A DNA stretch of 64,000 nucleotides from Arthrobacter sp. SLBN-100 (GTDB lineage: Bacteria; Actinomycetota; Actinomycetes; Actinomycetales; Micrococcaceae): positions 3,286,001 through 3,350,000 of the forward strand of contig NZ_VFMY01000001.1 of the NCBI RefSeq assembly GCF_006715305.1. The letters run 5' to 3'. The notes below the pieces were generated by a model that saw nothing but the letters and a program-made list of their open reading frames with translations, was not told the DNA's origin and made no database searches. Shown one piece after another: positions 35,230 through 43,840 of the stretch. A program made the translations under genes and the position numbers. Each line of letters opens with the position of its first letter. Positions within the stretch are counted from its first letter, which is position 1.

Positions 35230-36363
35230 TTGGCGCCCGTCGTTGGCACTGCCCGCAAAATGCTTCAGGACGCGCTGGCGCAGGCCGGCTACCCCCGGCA
35301 CCTCCTGGTCGCCTGCAGCGGGGGACCGGACTCCCTGGCCTTGGCGGCAGTGGCCGCCTACTTCGCGCGCCGCGGCCACGTTGACGGCCACCCGGTGACG
35401 GTGGGCGCCGTGGTGGTGGACCATCAGTTGCAGGAGGGGTCCGCCCAGGTGGCGGCCCAGGCAGCCCGCGTACTGCAGGAACTGGGCCTTGCCCCCGTGG
35501 AAATCCGGACGGTGACAGTGGCCACTGCCGGCACAGGACCCGAAGCCGCGGCGCGGGAAGCCCGGCACGCAGCGCTTGAAGCGGCCGCCGGGAACCAGGG
35601 CGCGGACGCCATCCTGCTGGGCCACACCCTGGACGACCAGGCTGAACAGGTGCTCCTGGGCCTGGCCCGGGGGTCCGGAACCCGGTCCATCGCCGGGATG
35701 AGGCCTGCCCGCGGCAAGCTGCTGCGGCCCTTCCTGGGACTCCGCCGGGCCGAGACGGAGGAGATCTGCGCAGCCGAGGAGCTGGACCCTTGGCACGATC
35801 CCACCAACTCGGATCCGGCCTTCGCCCGGTCGCGCACGCGCGTGGAAGTCCTGCCGCACCTTGAGGAAAAGCTGGGGCCCGGCGTCGCGGAATCCTTGGC
35901 CCGGACAGCCTCTATCCTGCAGCTCGACGCCGACTACCTGGAGGAAGTGGCAGAAAGCACCTTCACCTCCCTCGTGGAGCGGAACGGCCCCGAACTGACC
36001 CTTCCGGAGGACGCGTTGCGCAGCCTGGCCCCCGCCATCAGGTTCCGCGTGATCGCGAAGGCAGCGGCCGACGTCGGCGGGCAGCAGCCCAGCTACCAGC
36101 GCCTTTTGGCGGCCGAAGCGCTGCTGCGGCGGCAGGGCTCCGCCGGCCCGGTGGAACTGCCCGGGGGCGTGAGTGTCTACAGGTTGTCCCTCGCGCAGCT
36201 GGAACACCTCCCGTCCCGGGACAGCACCGATGGGGACAGCAGCGTCCCGGGCAGCCCCGCCGCGGACAGTGCCAGCAGGGCCGATAAGCGCGCACCCGTT
36301 CACCGCGAAGGCATACGCTGTGGGAAGCTAGTATTCCGGCCTCAAAAACCGCCCGCAAAATAG
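35230..36363 (+). CDS. tilS: tRNA(Ile)-lysidine synthetase
   Basis: The enzyme uses ATP and lysine to convert cytidine 34 of the AUA-reading tRNA-Ile to lysidine. The PP-loop motif SGGPDS is at residues 30-35 (from TTG 35230), followed by VDHQLQ and the HTLDDQAEQVLLGLARGSG region with the conserved DDQxET-like element. The C-terminal domain is shorter than in E. coli, as is usual in Actinobacteria. The start is uncertain. TTG 35230 (MAPVVGTARKML) and ATG 35260 both lack ribosome sites, and the frame stays open upstream through a hexapeptide repeat array. The real N-terminus may be further upstream at a rare start such as CTG 35038, which overlaps the preceding stop. Confidence 0.88.
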   Translation: MAPVVGTARKMLQDALAQAGYPRHLLVACSGGPDSLALAAVAAYFARRGHVDGHPVTVGAVVVDHQLQEGSAQVAAQAARVLQELGLAPVEIRTVTVATAGTGPEAAAREARHAALEAAAGNQGADAILLGHTLDDQAEQVLLGLARGSGTRSIAGMRPARGKLLRPFLGLRRAETEEICAAEELDPWHDPTNSDPAFARSRTRVEVLPHLEEKLGPGVAESLARTASILQLDADYLEEVAESTFTSLVERNGPELTLPEDALRSLAPAIRFRVIAKAAADVGGQQPSYQRLLAAEALLRRQGSAGPVELPGGVSVYRLSLAQLEHLPSRDSTDGDSSVPGSPAADSASRADKRAPVHREGIRCGKLVFRPQKPPAK

Positions 36364-36393
36364 TCGCACCCCGCATCTACACAGGAGCCATTG

Positions 36394-36945
36394 GTGGATT
36401 CAAACGACGTCCAGGCAGACCTCAAGCACGTTCTCTACAGCAGGGAGCAGATCCAGCAGCGCATCACCGAGCTCGCTGCACAGATCGACAAGGACTACGA
36501 GGGCCGCGAGATCCTCATTGTGGGCGTCCTCAAGGGTGCTGTGATGGTGATGGCTGACCTGGCCCGCGCACTTCACAGCCACATCTCCATGGACTGGATG
36601 GCTGTTTCGTCCTACGGCTCCGGCACCCAGTCCTCGGGAGTTGTCCGCATCCTGAAGGACCTGGACACGGACCTGATGGGCAAGGACGTCCTGATCGTGG
36701 AGGACATCATCGACTCCGGCCTCACCCTCTCCTGGCTGAAGACCAACCTGGAATCCCGCGGCACCGCCTCCGTGGAAATCTGCACCGCCTTCCGCAAGCC
36801 CACCGCCGCCAAGGTGGAGATCGACGTCAAGTACGTGGGTTACGACATTCCCAACGAGTTCGTGGTGGGCTACGGCCTGGACTACGCCGAGAAGTACCGC
36901 AACCTGGACTTCGTCGGCACCCTCGCGCCGCACGTCTACGAGTAG
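36394..36945 (+). CDS. hpt: Hypoxanthine phosphoribosyltransferase
   Basis: The 183-residue enzyme salvages hypoxanthine (and usually guanine) with PRPP to give nucleotides. The PRPP-binding motif is VEDIIDSGLTL at 103-113, and the flexible-loop region SSYGSGTQSSG matches the family. Actinobacteria keep tilS-hpt-ftsH together, as here. GTG 36394 is favoured over TTG 36391 because it has better spacing from the CAGGAG ribosome site. It is 30 bases after tilS. Confidence 0.93.
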   Translation: MDSNDVQADLKHVLYSREQIQQRITELAAQIDKDYEGREILIVGVLKGAVMVMADLARALHSHISMDWMAVSSYGSGTQSSGVVRILKDLDTDLMGKDVLIVEDIIDSGLTLSWLKTNLESRGTASVEICTAFRKPTAAKVEIDVKYVGYDIPNEFVVGYGLDYAEKYRNLDFVGTLAPHVYE

Positions 36946-36962
36946 GCTGCGCCTTCTCGAAC

Positions 36963-38012
36963 TTGCGTAACAACATTGGCATCAAGGACGTGGCCATGGC
37001 CGCGGGAGTGTCCGTCACCACCGTCTCCCATGTCCTGAACGATGTTGCCTACGCGCGCGTCAGTGCTGAAACCCGGAACAAGGTCCGGTCCGCGGCCGAG
37101 CAACTGGGCTATGGCCCCAACCGCCTGGCGCAAGCCCTTCGCAGCCGGCGTACCGGGATGCTCGGCCTGGTCAGCGAGGACATCGCCACCACACCGCACG
37201 CCGGCCGCATCATCCTGGGTGCTGATGATGCTGCCCGGGCCCGCGGCTACACCCTGATGGTCATCAACACCTCCGCTACTGCCGGCGCGGCATCCCGCGA
37301 AGCGGACGTGAAGGCGCTCCTTGAGCGGCAGGTGGACGGCATCCTCTACGCCACGATGTATCACCGGACAGTGGAAGCCCCGCCCAACCTGGGCGAAGTA
37401 CCGGCTGTCCTCGTTGATGCCGTCAGCGCTGGAGGGGGATTCGCATCCGTGGTCCCGGACGAGTACGGCGGCGCGCGCACCGCCGTCGAAACCCTGCTCG
37501 CCGCCGGGCACACCCGCATCGGCTTCATCAACAACACCGTGGACGCACCCTCCACCCTCGAGCGGCTGCGCGGCTTCCGCGAAACACTGGCCGGCGCAGG
37601 GCTCGACGGCGGCGGGGCGCCCGTGCAGGCAGCCTCGTCTGACGCGCAGGGCGGCTACGAGGCCGCGCGCCGCATTCTCGAAGGCGACATCCCGCCGTCG
37701 GCCCTGTTCTGCTACAACGACCGCATGGCCATGGGTGCCTACCGCGCCGCCGCTGAGCTGGCCCTGTCCATCCCCGCGGACCTGTCCGTGGTGGGCTTCG
37801 ACGACCAGGAACTGATCGCCGCCAACCTGCACCCCGGGCTTACCACCGTTGCCCTGCCACACTATGAAATGGGCGCCTGGGCCGTGGAGCGCCTGATTGG
37901 CACGGTGGAGGGAACGCCGCTGCCGGGTGCTTCTGTCCCGGAACCGGTACTCCTTAATTGCCCGCTGGTTGCCCGTGCCTCCGTGGCCGGGCCCCGGGTT
38001 CAGGCCCAATAG
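36963..38012 (+). CDS. LacI-family transcriptional regulator
   Basis: The 349-residue repressor has a LacI helix-turn-helix at about residues 4-52 (IKDVAMAAGVSVTTVSHVLN) and a periplasmic-binding-protein-like sugar domain at about 62-335, including VVGFDDQELIAANL, the usual dimer-face signature. TTG 36963 lies 18 bases after the hpt stop with only a weak ribosome site. Its position between hpt and ftsH is unusual, since these are normally adjacent. Its target genes and effector are not apparent; no sugar transporter is nearby. Confidence 0.85.
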   Translation: MRNNIGIKDVAMAAGVSVTTVSHVLNDVAYARVSAETRNKVRSAAEQLGYGPNRLAQALRSRRTGMLGLVSEDIATTPHAGRIILGADDAARARGYTLMVINTSATAGAASREADVKALLERQVDGILYATMYHRTVEAPPNLGEVPAVLVDAVSAGGGFASVVPDEYGGARTAVETLLAAGHTRIGFINNTVDAPSTLERLRGFRETLAGAGLDGGGAPVQAASSDAQGGYEAARRILEGDIPPSALFCYNDRMAMGAYRAAAELALSIPADLSVVGFDDQELIAANLHPGLTTVALPHYEMGAWAVERLIGTVEGTPLPGASVPEPVLLNCPLVARASVAGPRVQAQ

Positions 38013-38091
38013 CTGCGCCCGTGCAGGTGGCGCCCGCTACGCCCAGAGGGAACTTTTGCCCCACACCATGCGTGATCTACTCCGGACGGTG

Positions 38092-38097
38092 TATAGC
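38092..38097 (+). promoter_or_regulatory. Candidate -10 element of the ftsH promoter
   Basis: TATAGC at 38092-38097 lies 84 bases before ftsH, in the 168-base gap after the LacI gene. A weak GCGTGA hexamer sits about 16 bases further upstream. The gap indicates that ftsH has its own promoter. Confidence 0.35.
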
Positions 38098-38180
38098 TAG
38101 AAGCTGACGCAGCACCATCACGCGCGCAGAGTACTCGCCGTGCAGCACTACCAGGAGGGACGGGGCCAGCCCCCGAACAG

Positions 38181-40244
38181 ATGAAAGCTAAGAACTTCTT
38201 CAAGGGCCCGGGCATCTGGATCGTCGTTGTGATCGGGATGCTCCTGGTGGCCTTTGCAACGCTCGCTCCCGGCGGTGCAGCCCGGATCGACACTGACAAG
38301 GGCCTTGAACTGCTCGCCGGCAACCAGGTGGAGCAGGCAAAGATCTTCGACGGCGAAAACCGCGTGGACCTGGTGCTGAAGGACAACCTCCAGCTGGACG
38401 GGCAGGACAAGGGCAAGAGCGTCCAGTTCTTCTTTGTGGACGCCCGCGCCCAGGACGTGGTTAAGGCCGTCACCGATTCCAAGCCGGCCGAGGGCTACAC
38501 GGACCAGCCGATCGAAAGCAACTGGTTCTCCGGCCTGCTCTCGCTGCTGATTCCGGTCATCCTGCTCGGTGCGCTGTTCTGGTTCCTGATGACCCGGATG
38601 CAGGGCGGCGGCTCCAAGATCATGCAGTTCGGCAAGTCCAAGGCCAAGATGGTCAGCAAGGACATGCCGCAGGTGACGTTCGCTGACGTGGCAGGCTCTG
38701 ATGAGGCTGTGGAGGAACTGCAGGAAATCAAGGAATTCCTGCAGGAACCGGCCAAGTTCCAGGCTGTTGGCGCCAAGATCCCCAAGGGCGTGCTGCTGTA
38801 CGGCCCCCCGGGTACCGGTAAGACCCTCCTGGCCCGCGCTGTCGCAGGCGAGGCAGGCGTGCCCTTCTTCTCCATTTCCGGCTCGGACTTCGTGGAGATG
38901 TTCGTGGGTGTGGGCGCCTCCCGCGTCCGCGACCTCTTCGAACAGGCCAAGGCCAACTCTCCCGCCATCATCTTCGTGGATGAGATCGACGCCGTCGGCC
39001 GCCACCGCGGTGCCGGCATCGGCGGCGGCAACGATGAACGCGAGCAGACCCTGAACCAGCTGCTGGTGGAGATGGACGGCTTCGACGTCAAGACCAACGT
39101 CATCCTCATCGCCGCCACCAACCGGCCGGACGTGCTGGACCCCGCGCTGCTGCGCCCGGGCCGCTTCGACCGCCAGATTGGCGTGGATGCGCCGGACCTG
39201 ATCGGCCGCGACCAGATCCTGCAGGTGCACGCCAAGGGCAAGCCCATGGCACCCACCGTGGACCTCAAGGCCGTTGCCAAGAAGACGCCCGGCTACACCG
39301 GCGCCGACCTCGCAAATGTCCTCAACGAGGCCGCGCTGCTCACCGCCCGCTCCAACGCCAACCTGATCGATGACCGCGCGCTGGACGAGGCCATCGACCG
39401 CGTCATGGCCGGCCCGCAGAAGCGCAGCCGCGTCATGAAGGAGCACGAGCGCAAGATCACCGCCTACCACGAAGGTGGCCATGCCCTGGTGGCGGCCGCG
39501 CTGCGGAACTCCGCCCCGGTCACCAAGATCACCATCCTTCCCCGTGGCCGGGCCCTCGGCTACACCATGGTGGTCCCGGAGAACGACAAGTACTCCGTGA
39601 CCCGCAACGAGCTCCTGGACCAGATGGCCTACGCGATGGGCGGCCGCGTGGCAGAGGAAATCGTCTTCCACGATCCCTCCACCGGCGCCTCCAATGACAT
39701 CGAGAAGGCCACCGGCACCGCGCGCAAGATGGTCACCGAATACGGCATGAGCGAACGCGTCGGCGCCGTCCGGCTGGGCCAGGGCGGTGGCGAACCCTTC
39801 CTCGGCAGGGACGCCGGCCACGAGCGCAACTACTCCGACCAGATCGCCTACGTGGTGGACGAGGAAGTGCGCCGGCTCATCGACCAGGCCCATGATGAGG
39901 CCTACGCCATCGTCATCGAGAACCGGGACGTCCTGGACCGGCTGGCCCTTGAACTGCTGGAGCGCGAAACGCTGAACCAGGCTGAGATCGCCGATATCTT
40001 CCGTGACATCCGCAAGCGGGACTTCCGCGAGGTATGGCTCTCCAAGGAGACCCGCCCGGTGCAGATGGCGGGCCCCGTGGAGTCCCGCCAGGAGCGGGCT
40101 GAGCGTGAAGCCCAGGAAGAAGCGAAAAAGGCGCGCCTGGACGAGCCGCTGGACGCCCAGCCGCCGCATCCCCAGGGAGTTCCGGAAGACGCTCAGTTCC
40201 AGGGAGGCATCCCCGACTCGGGGCCTGAGGCCCTCCGCGGCTAA
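38181..40244 (+). CDS. ftsH: ATP-dependent zinc metalloprotease FtsH
   Basis: The 687-residue membrane protease degrades misfolded membrane and short-lived cytoplasmic proteins. Two transmembrane helices (about 11-29 and 116-137) flank an extracytoplasmic region. The AAA domain has Walker A GPPGTGKT at 208-215, Walker B IIFVDEID at 263-270 and the SRH with RPGRFDRQ. The protease domain has HEGGH at 430-434. The C-terminus has an actinobacterial Glu/Ala/Pro-rich tail (about 610-687). The AGGAGGG ribosome site is about 20 bases before ATG 38181, with a short GGGG/CCCC hairpin in between that may bring them closer. Confidence 0.97.
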   Translation: MKAKNFFKGPGIWIVVVIGMLLVAFATLAPGGAARIDTDKGLELLAGNQVEQAKIFDGENRVDLVLKDNLQLDGQDKGKSVQFFFVDARAQDVVKAVTDSKPAEGYTDQPIESNWFSGLLSLLIPVILLGALFWFLMTRMQGGGSKIMQFGKSKAKMVSKDMPQVTFADVAGSDEAVEELQEIKEFLQEPAKFQAVGAKIPKGVLLYGPPGTGKTLLARAVAGEAGVPFFSISGSDFVEMFVGVGASRVRDLFEQAKANSPAIIFVDEIDAVGRHRGAGIGGGNDEREQTLNQLLVEMDGFDVKTNVILIAATNRPDVLDPALLRPGRFDRQIGVDAPDLIGRDQILQVHAKGKPMAPTVDLKAVAKKTPGYTGADLANVLNEAALLTARSNANLIDDRALDEAIDRVMAGPQKRSRVMKEHERKITAYHEGGHALVAAALRNSAPVTKITILPRGRALGYTMVVPENDKYSVTRNELLDQMAYAMGGRVAEEIVFHDPSTGASNDIEKATGTARKMVTEYGMSERVGAVRLGQGGGEPFLGRDAGHERNYSDQIAYVVDEEVRRLIDQAHDEAYAIVIENRDVLDRLALELLERETLNQAEIADIFRDIRKRDFREVWLSKETRPVQMAGPVESRQERAEREAQEEAKKARLDEPLDAQPPHPQGVPEDAQFQGGIPDSGPEALRG

Positions 40245-40255
40245 GCTTTCTTACG
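40242..40255 (+). promoter_or_regulatory. Candidate -10 element giving a leaderless folE transcript
   Basis: TAAGCT at 40242-40247 overlaps the ftsH stop codon and lies seven bases before the folE GTG. No ribosome site is present between them. The spacing matches that seen before serS and lysS. Confidence 0.35.
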
Positions 40256-40899
40256 TGACTCACTTCGACGACGACGACGTTCCCGCCTCCGCCGGATCCC
40301 CGGCGGAGGGCGGTGCCCACCATTCAAAGCACCAGAAGGTGGACCGGCCGCGGATAGAGGCAGCCGTCCGCGAGATTCTCCTGGCCATTGGAGAAGACCC
40401 GGACCGCGGCGGCCTCGTGGACACTCCCAAGCGGGTGGCCAAGGCCTATGCCGAGGTGTTTGCCGGGCTGCGTCATGACCCCGCCGAGGTCCTGTCCACC
40501 ACCTTCGACCTCGACCATGAGGAACTGGTCCTGGTAAAGGACATCCCCTTCTACTCCACCTGCGAGCACCACCTGGTGCCGTTTCACGGCGTGGCCCACG
40601 TGGGCTACATTCCCTCGCATGACGGCAAGGTCACCGGGCTGAGCAAGCTGGCCCGGCTCGTGGATATCTACGCCCGGCGTCCGCAGGTGCAGGAACGCCT
40701 CACCACCGAGATCGTCGAGGCGATGGTCCGCTACCTCAAGCCGCGTGGCGCGATCGTCGTTGTTGAATGCGAACACATGTGCATGTCCATGCGCGGTATC
40801 CGCAAGCCCGGAGCGAAGACCGTCACCAGTGCGGTCCGCGGGCAGCTTCATGACCCGGCCACCCGTGCCGAGGCCATGAGCCTCATCCTCGGAAGGTAA
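40255..40899 (+). CDS. folE: GTP cyclohydrolase I
   Basis: The 214-residue enzyme makes dihydroneopterin triphosphate, the first step of folate synthesis. The zinc site is formed by CEHH (Cys103, His106) and the later [10 protein letters not shown] cysteine; [13 protein letters not shown] and the C-terminal [17 protein letters not shown] complete the signature. GTG 40255 is 10 bases after the ftsH stop and lacks a ribosome site. It heads the folE-folP-folB-folK run. Confidence 0.95.
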   Translation: MTHFDDDDVPASAGSPAEGGAHHSKHQKVDRPRIEAAVREILLAIGEDPDRGGLVDTPKRVAKAYAEVFAGLRHDPAEVLSTTFDLDHEELVLVKDIPFYSTCEHHLVPFHGVAHVGYIPSHDGKVTGLSKLARLVDIYARRPQVQERLTTEIVEAMVRYLKPRGAIVVVECEHMCMSMRGIRKPGAKTVTSAVRGQLHDPATRAEAMSLILGR

Positions 40900-40909
40900 T
40901 CAACAGACC

Positions 40910-41830
40910 ATGGATTCACTAGCTGCAGCGCCGGGAACCGGCCCCGCAACTTCGCCACTGCCCATCCTGCGCAAACCGCGCCCGGTGGCCCGCTTCGAAG
41001 ACCTGCCCACGGACCGCACGCTGGTCATGGGCATCGTCAACGCCACCCCGGACTCCTTCAGCGACGGCGGCCGGCACGCCACAGCGGATTCAGCCATTGC
41101 CGCGGGCCTGCGGATGTTCTACGCGGGAGCGGACATCATCGACGTCGGAGGCGAATCCACCCGTCCCGGCGCAGAAGACGTCAGCCCGGAAGAGGAACAG
41201 CGGCGGGTGATCCCCGTGATTGAGGTGCTGGTGAAGGCCGGCGCCCTGGTCAGCATTGACACTATCCACGCCTCCACCGCCGCCGCCGCGCTGAACGCCG
41301 GCGCGGCCATCATCAACGACGTCTCCGGGCTCACCATGGAACCGGAAATGGCCGAGCTCGCGGCGTCGTCCAAGGCCCCCTACATCCTCACGCACCGCCG
41401 CGGCGACGCGCGCACCATGAACTCCCTCGCAGAGTACAAGGATGTTGCCGGCGAAGTGGTCGCCGAACTGGCCGGAGTACGGGACAAGCTTTATGCCGCC
41501 GGCGTCAGGCCGGAACAGATCATCATCGACCCGGGCCTGGGTTTCGCCAAGAACGACGCCCAGAACTGGGAACTCCTGCAGAACCTGGACCAGCTGGACA
41601 GCCTCGGCCACAAAGTCCTGGTGGGCGCCTCCCGCAAGAGGTTCCTCGGCACCCTCCTGACCGTTGCCGGCAAGACAGCCGCGCCGCAGGAACGCGATGA
41701 CGCCACCGCAGCCATTACCGCCATCAGCGCCTACCGGGGTGCGTGGGCAGTGCGCGTGCACGACGTCGGCCCCAGCCTGGACGCCGTGAAGGTTGCCGCG
41801 CGCATGGCAGCCCCAAGAACCAGCCAGTAG
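40910..41830 (+). CDS. folP: Dihydropteroate synthase
   Basis: The 306-residue enzyme joins para-aminobenzoate to the pterin diphosphate; it is the target of sulfonamides. The motifs MGIVNATPDSFSDGG, IIDVGGESTRPG and IIIDPGLGFAKN are complete, and the GASRKRFLG loop is present. The N-terminal 35 residues are a Pro/Ala-rich extension. It is 10 bases after folE. Continuous spacing makes a folate operon certain in practice. Confidence 0.95.
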   Translation: MDSLAAAPGTGPATSPLPILRKPRPVARFEDLPTDRTLVMGIVNATPDSFSDGGRHATADSAIAAGLRMFYAGADIIDVGGESTRPGAEDVSPEEEQRRVIPVIEVLVKAGALVSIDTIHASTAAAALNAGAAIINDVSGLTMEPEMAELAASSKAPYILTHRRGDARTMNSLAEYKDVAGEVVAELAGVRDKLYAAGVRPEQIIIDPGLGFAKNDAQNWELLQNLDQLDSLGHKVLVGASRKRFLGTLLTVAGKTAAPQERDDATAAITAISAYRGAWAVRVHDVGPSLDAVKVAARMAAPRTSQ

Positions 41831-41837
41831 GCCCACC

Positions 41838-42260
41838 ATGGACAGGATTACGCTGACCGGTGTCACCGCCGTCGGCCATCACGGCGTCTTTGATTTTGAA
41901 CGCCGAGAAGGCCAGCCCTTTGTTGTGGACGCGGTGCTGTACCTCGACTTCACCAAGGCGGCGGAATCGGACGACGTCCGCGACACCGCGCACTACGGCG
42001 AGGTTGCACAGCGTATTACTGAGTGGATTTCGGGGGAACCGCTGAACCTGATCGAGGCGCTGGCCGTCCGGATCGCGGACAGCCTGCTCAGCGAATTCCG
42101 GCTCCAGGCCGTGGACGTCACCGTGCATAAACCGCAGGCACCCATCGAGGTGCCCTTCGGCGACGTGGCGGTCACCGTGCACCGGGCCTGGAATGACCGG
42201 GACCGGGACAATGCAGGCCGGGACAACGGAGAGAGACCAGCGCAGGGGGAAGCCGCATGA
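41838..42260 (+). CDS. folB: Dihydroneopterin aldolase
   Basis: The 140-residue enzyme forms 6-hydroxymethyl-dihydropterin. The start MDRITLTGVTAVGHHGVFDFER with the substrate-binding region and the later VDVTVHKPQAPIEVPFGDVAVTVHR (Lys catalytic) are typical. A 20-residue acidic/basic tail extends past the usual end. Start ATG 41838 is seven bases after folP; its stop overlaps folK by four bases. Confidence 0.94.
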   Translation: MDRITLTGVTAVGHHGVFDFERREGQPFVVDAVLYLDFTKAAESDDVRDTAHYGEVAQRITEWISGEPLNLIEALAVRIADSLLSEFRLQAVDVTVHKPQAPIEVPFGDVAVTVHRAWNDRDRDNAGRDNGERPAQGEAA

Positions 42261-42802
42261 ACTCCGGGTATTCCAAGGCGGTGCTGGCCCTGGGCAGCAA
42301 CCTTGGCGAGCGCAACGAAACCCTGACCGAGGCCGTCGCGGACCTCGTGGATCCGCCCGAGGTCCGCCTCCTCGCGGTGTCTCCCATTGTGCAGACTAAA
42401 GCTGTGGGTGGCCCGGCCGGCCAGCCGGACTTCCTGAACATGGTCGTCACCATCGAAACCAGCCTCACCCCGGAGGAACTGCTGGAACACTGCCAGTCAG
42501 TGGAAAACAAGCACCACCGCGTGCGGGAGGTGCGCTGGGGGCCGCGGACGCTCGACGTCGACATCATTACTTACGGCGACCTGCGCAGCGATGACCCTGC
42601 CCTCACCCTTCCGCATCCCCGCGCGGCCACCCGCGCCTTTGTCCTGTACCCCTGGTCATTGATCGAGCCCGCCGCCACGCTGAACGGCGAACGCATCAGC
42701 ACCCTTGCCGCCCGCGCGGATGATTTCGGCGACCTTGCCCTGTTCGACGGCTTCGGGGACTTCGACGGCCTGCCCACGGCAGGAGCTGTGGAGGAGCGAT
42801 GA
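42257..42802 (+). CDS. folK: 2-amino-4-hydroxy-6-hydroxymethyldihydropteridine pyrophosphokinase
   Basis: The 181-residue kinase transfers pyrophosphate from ATP to the pterin alcohol, just before FolP. ALGSNLGERNETL, the WGPRTLDVDIITYGD motif with the metal-binding Asp residues, and LPHPRAATRAFVLYP are present. It overlaps folB and the DUF3180 gene by four bases each, which indicates translational coupling. Confidence 0.95.
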   Translation: MNSGYSKAVLALGSNLGERNETLTEAVADLVDPPEVRLLAVSPIVQTKAVGGPAGQPDFLNMVVTIETSLTPEELLEHCQSVENKHHRVREVRWGPRTLDVDIITYGDLRSDDPALTLPHPRAATRAFVLYPWSLIEPAATLNGERISTLAARADDFGDLALFDGFGDFDGLPTAGAVEER

Positions 42803-43347
42803 AACCCCTCAACCCGTTGGGCCTGATGCTGATCGGCGTCATCCTGGCCGTAGCGGGCTGGTCGGCCACGGTAGTGACCAGCCGCTATGGCATGGCAACC
42901 CCCGTCCTGCCGGCCACCGCGCTGGCCACCATGGGCGTCATTGTGGCCATCACCCTGATCCTTGGCATCAGGATCCTGCGGTGGCGCAACAGCAACAAAC
43001 CCAACAGCACCAGTAAAAAAACCGTGCTCGATCCGCTCCTCGCGGCCCGGACCCTGGTGCTCGCGCAGGCTTGCGCCTATGCGGGCACCGTCCTGCTGGG
43101 CTGGCATGTGGGGATCTTCCTGGACCAGCTGCGGATCTGGAGCCTGCGCAGCAACCAGGGCATTACCTGGCTGGCGCTGGCGATGGCCGGAGGCGGACTG
43201 GTGATGATCGTCGTGGGCTTGCTGGTGGAGCGGTTTTGCCGGATCCCGCCGGAGGACGGCGACACGAACAGTGCGGACGGGAAGCCGGGCCGCCCGGTGC
43301 GTGGCGAAGCCACGGGGGAAGGCGAATATGCGTACCGAGGCGATTGA
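42799..43347 (+). CDS. DUF3180 membrane protein
   Basis: The 182-residue protein has four hydrophobic helices (about 8-27, 34-58, 82-105, 121-148) and a charged C-terminal tail. DUF3180 proteins are restricted to Actinobacteria and nearly always lie after folK, but have no known role. Its start overlaps folK (ATGA) and its own 3' end overlaps the next gene by about 20 bases. Confidence 0.85.
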   Translation: MKPLNPLGLMLIGVILAVAGWSATVVTSRYGMATPVLPATALATMGVIVAITLILGIRILRWRNSNKPNSTSKKTVLDPLLAARTLVLAQACAYAGTVLLGWHVGIFLDQLRIWSLRSNQGITWLALAMAGGGLVMIVVGLLVERFCRIPPEDGDTNSADGKPGRPVRGEATGEGEYAYRGD

Positions 43348-43840
43348 CCCGCGCGGAATCGTCTGGCAGCGGGTATCGCCCAAATACGTCACGGTCCGGC
43401 TGGTGGAGTGGGCGCTGGCCAACCTCGTCACGGTGCTCCTGTTGTCACTGCCCCTGGGGTTTGTCCTCCTTGATGTATGGGCGTGGCCGCCGCTGTGGCT
43501 GGCCGCCACGGTGCCGTCCGTGGCGCTGGTCCTGGCCCTGTGGCGGCTGGTGCTGATTCCGCGCCAGGTGCGCGCCATTGGATACGCCGAACGGGACGAC
43601 GACCTGCTGATCAGGACCGGCATCTTCTTCCAGCGCACCATGACCGTCCCCTACGGCCGGATGCAGTACGTGGACATCGGCGTCGGGCCGGTGGAGCGCG
43701 GGCTGGGCCTCTGCACCCTGAAACTCCACACCGCCTCGCCGGGCACCCGCGCCTACATCCCCGGGCTGCCCGCGGCGGAAGGCGCACGCCTCCGGGAGCA
43801 GCTGGCGGCCCGCGGCGAAGCCAGGCTGGCTGGACTGTGA
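43328..43840 (+). CDS. PH-domain (bPH2/YdbS-like) membrane protein
   Basis: The 170-residue protein has two transmembrane helices (about 28-73) followed by a bacterial PH domain (about 75-160, DLLIRTGIFFQRTMTVPYGR). It is similar to B. subtilis YdbS, which works as a pair with YdbT; those proteins reduce sensitivity to some bacteriocins. ATG 43328 has a GGGGGAAGG ribosome site. It overlaps the following gene by four bases (GTGA), the usual YdbS-YdbT arrangement. Confidence 0.83.
   Translation: MRTEAIDPRGIVWQRVSPKYVTVRLVEWALANLVTVLLLSLPLGFVLLDVWAWPPLWLAATVPSVALVLALWRLVLIPRQVRAIGYAERDDDLLIRTGIFFQRTMTVPYGRMQYVDIGVGPVERGLGLCTLKLHTASPGTRAYIPGLPAAEGARLREQLAARGEARLAGL

Noticed and set aside
36394..36945. 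tRNA genes near serS, hpt and ftsH
   Set aside because: No cloverleaf or TpsiC-like GGTTCGAATCC sequence with matching arms was found in any gap.
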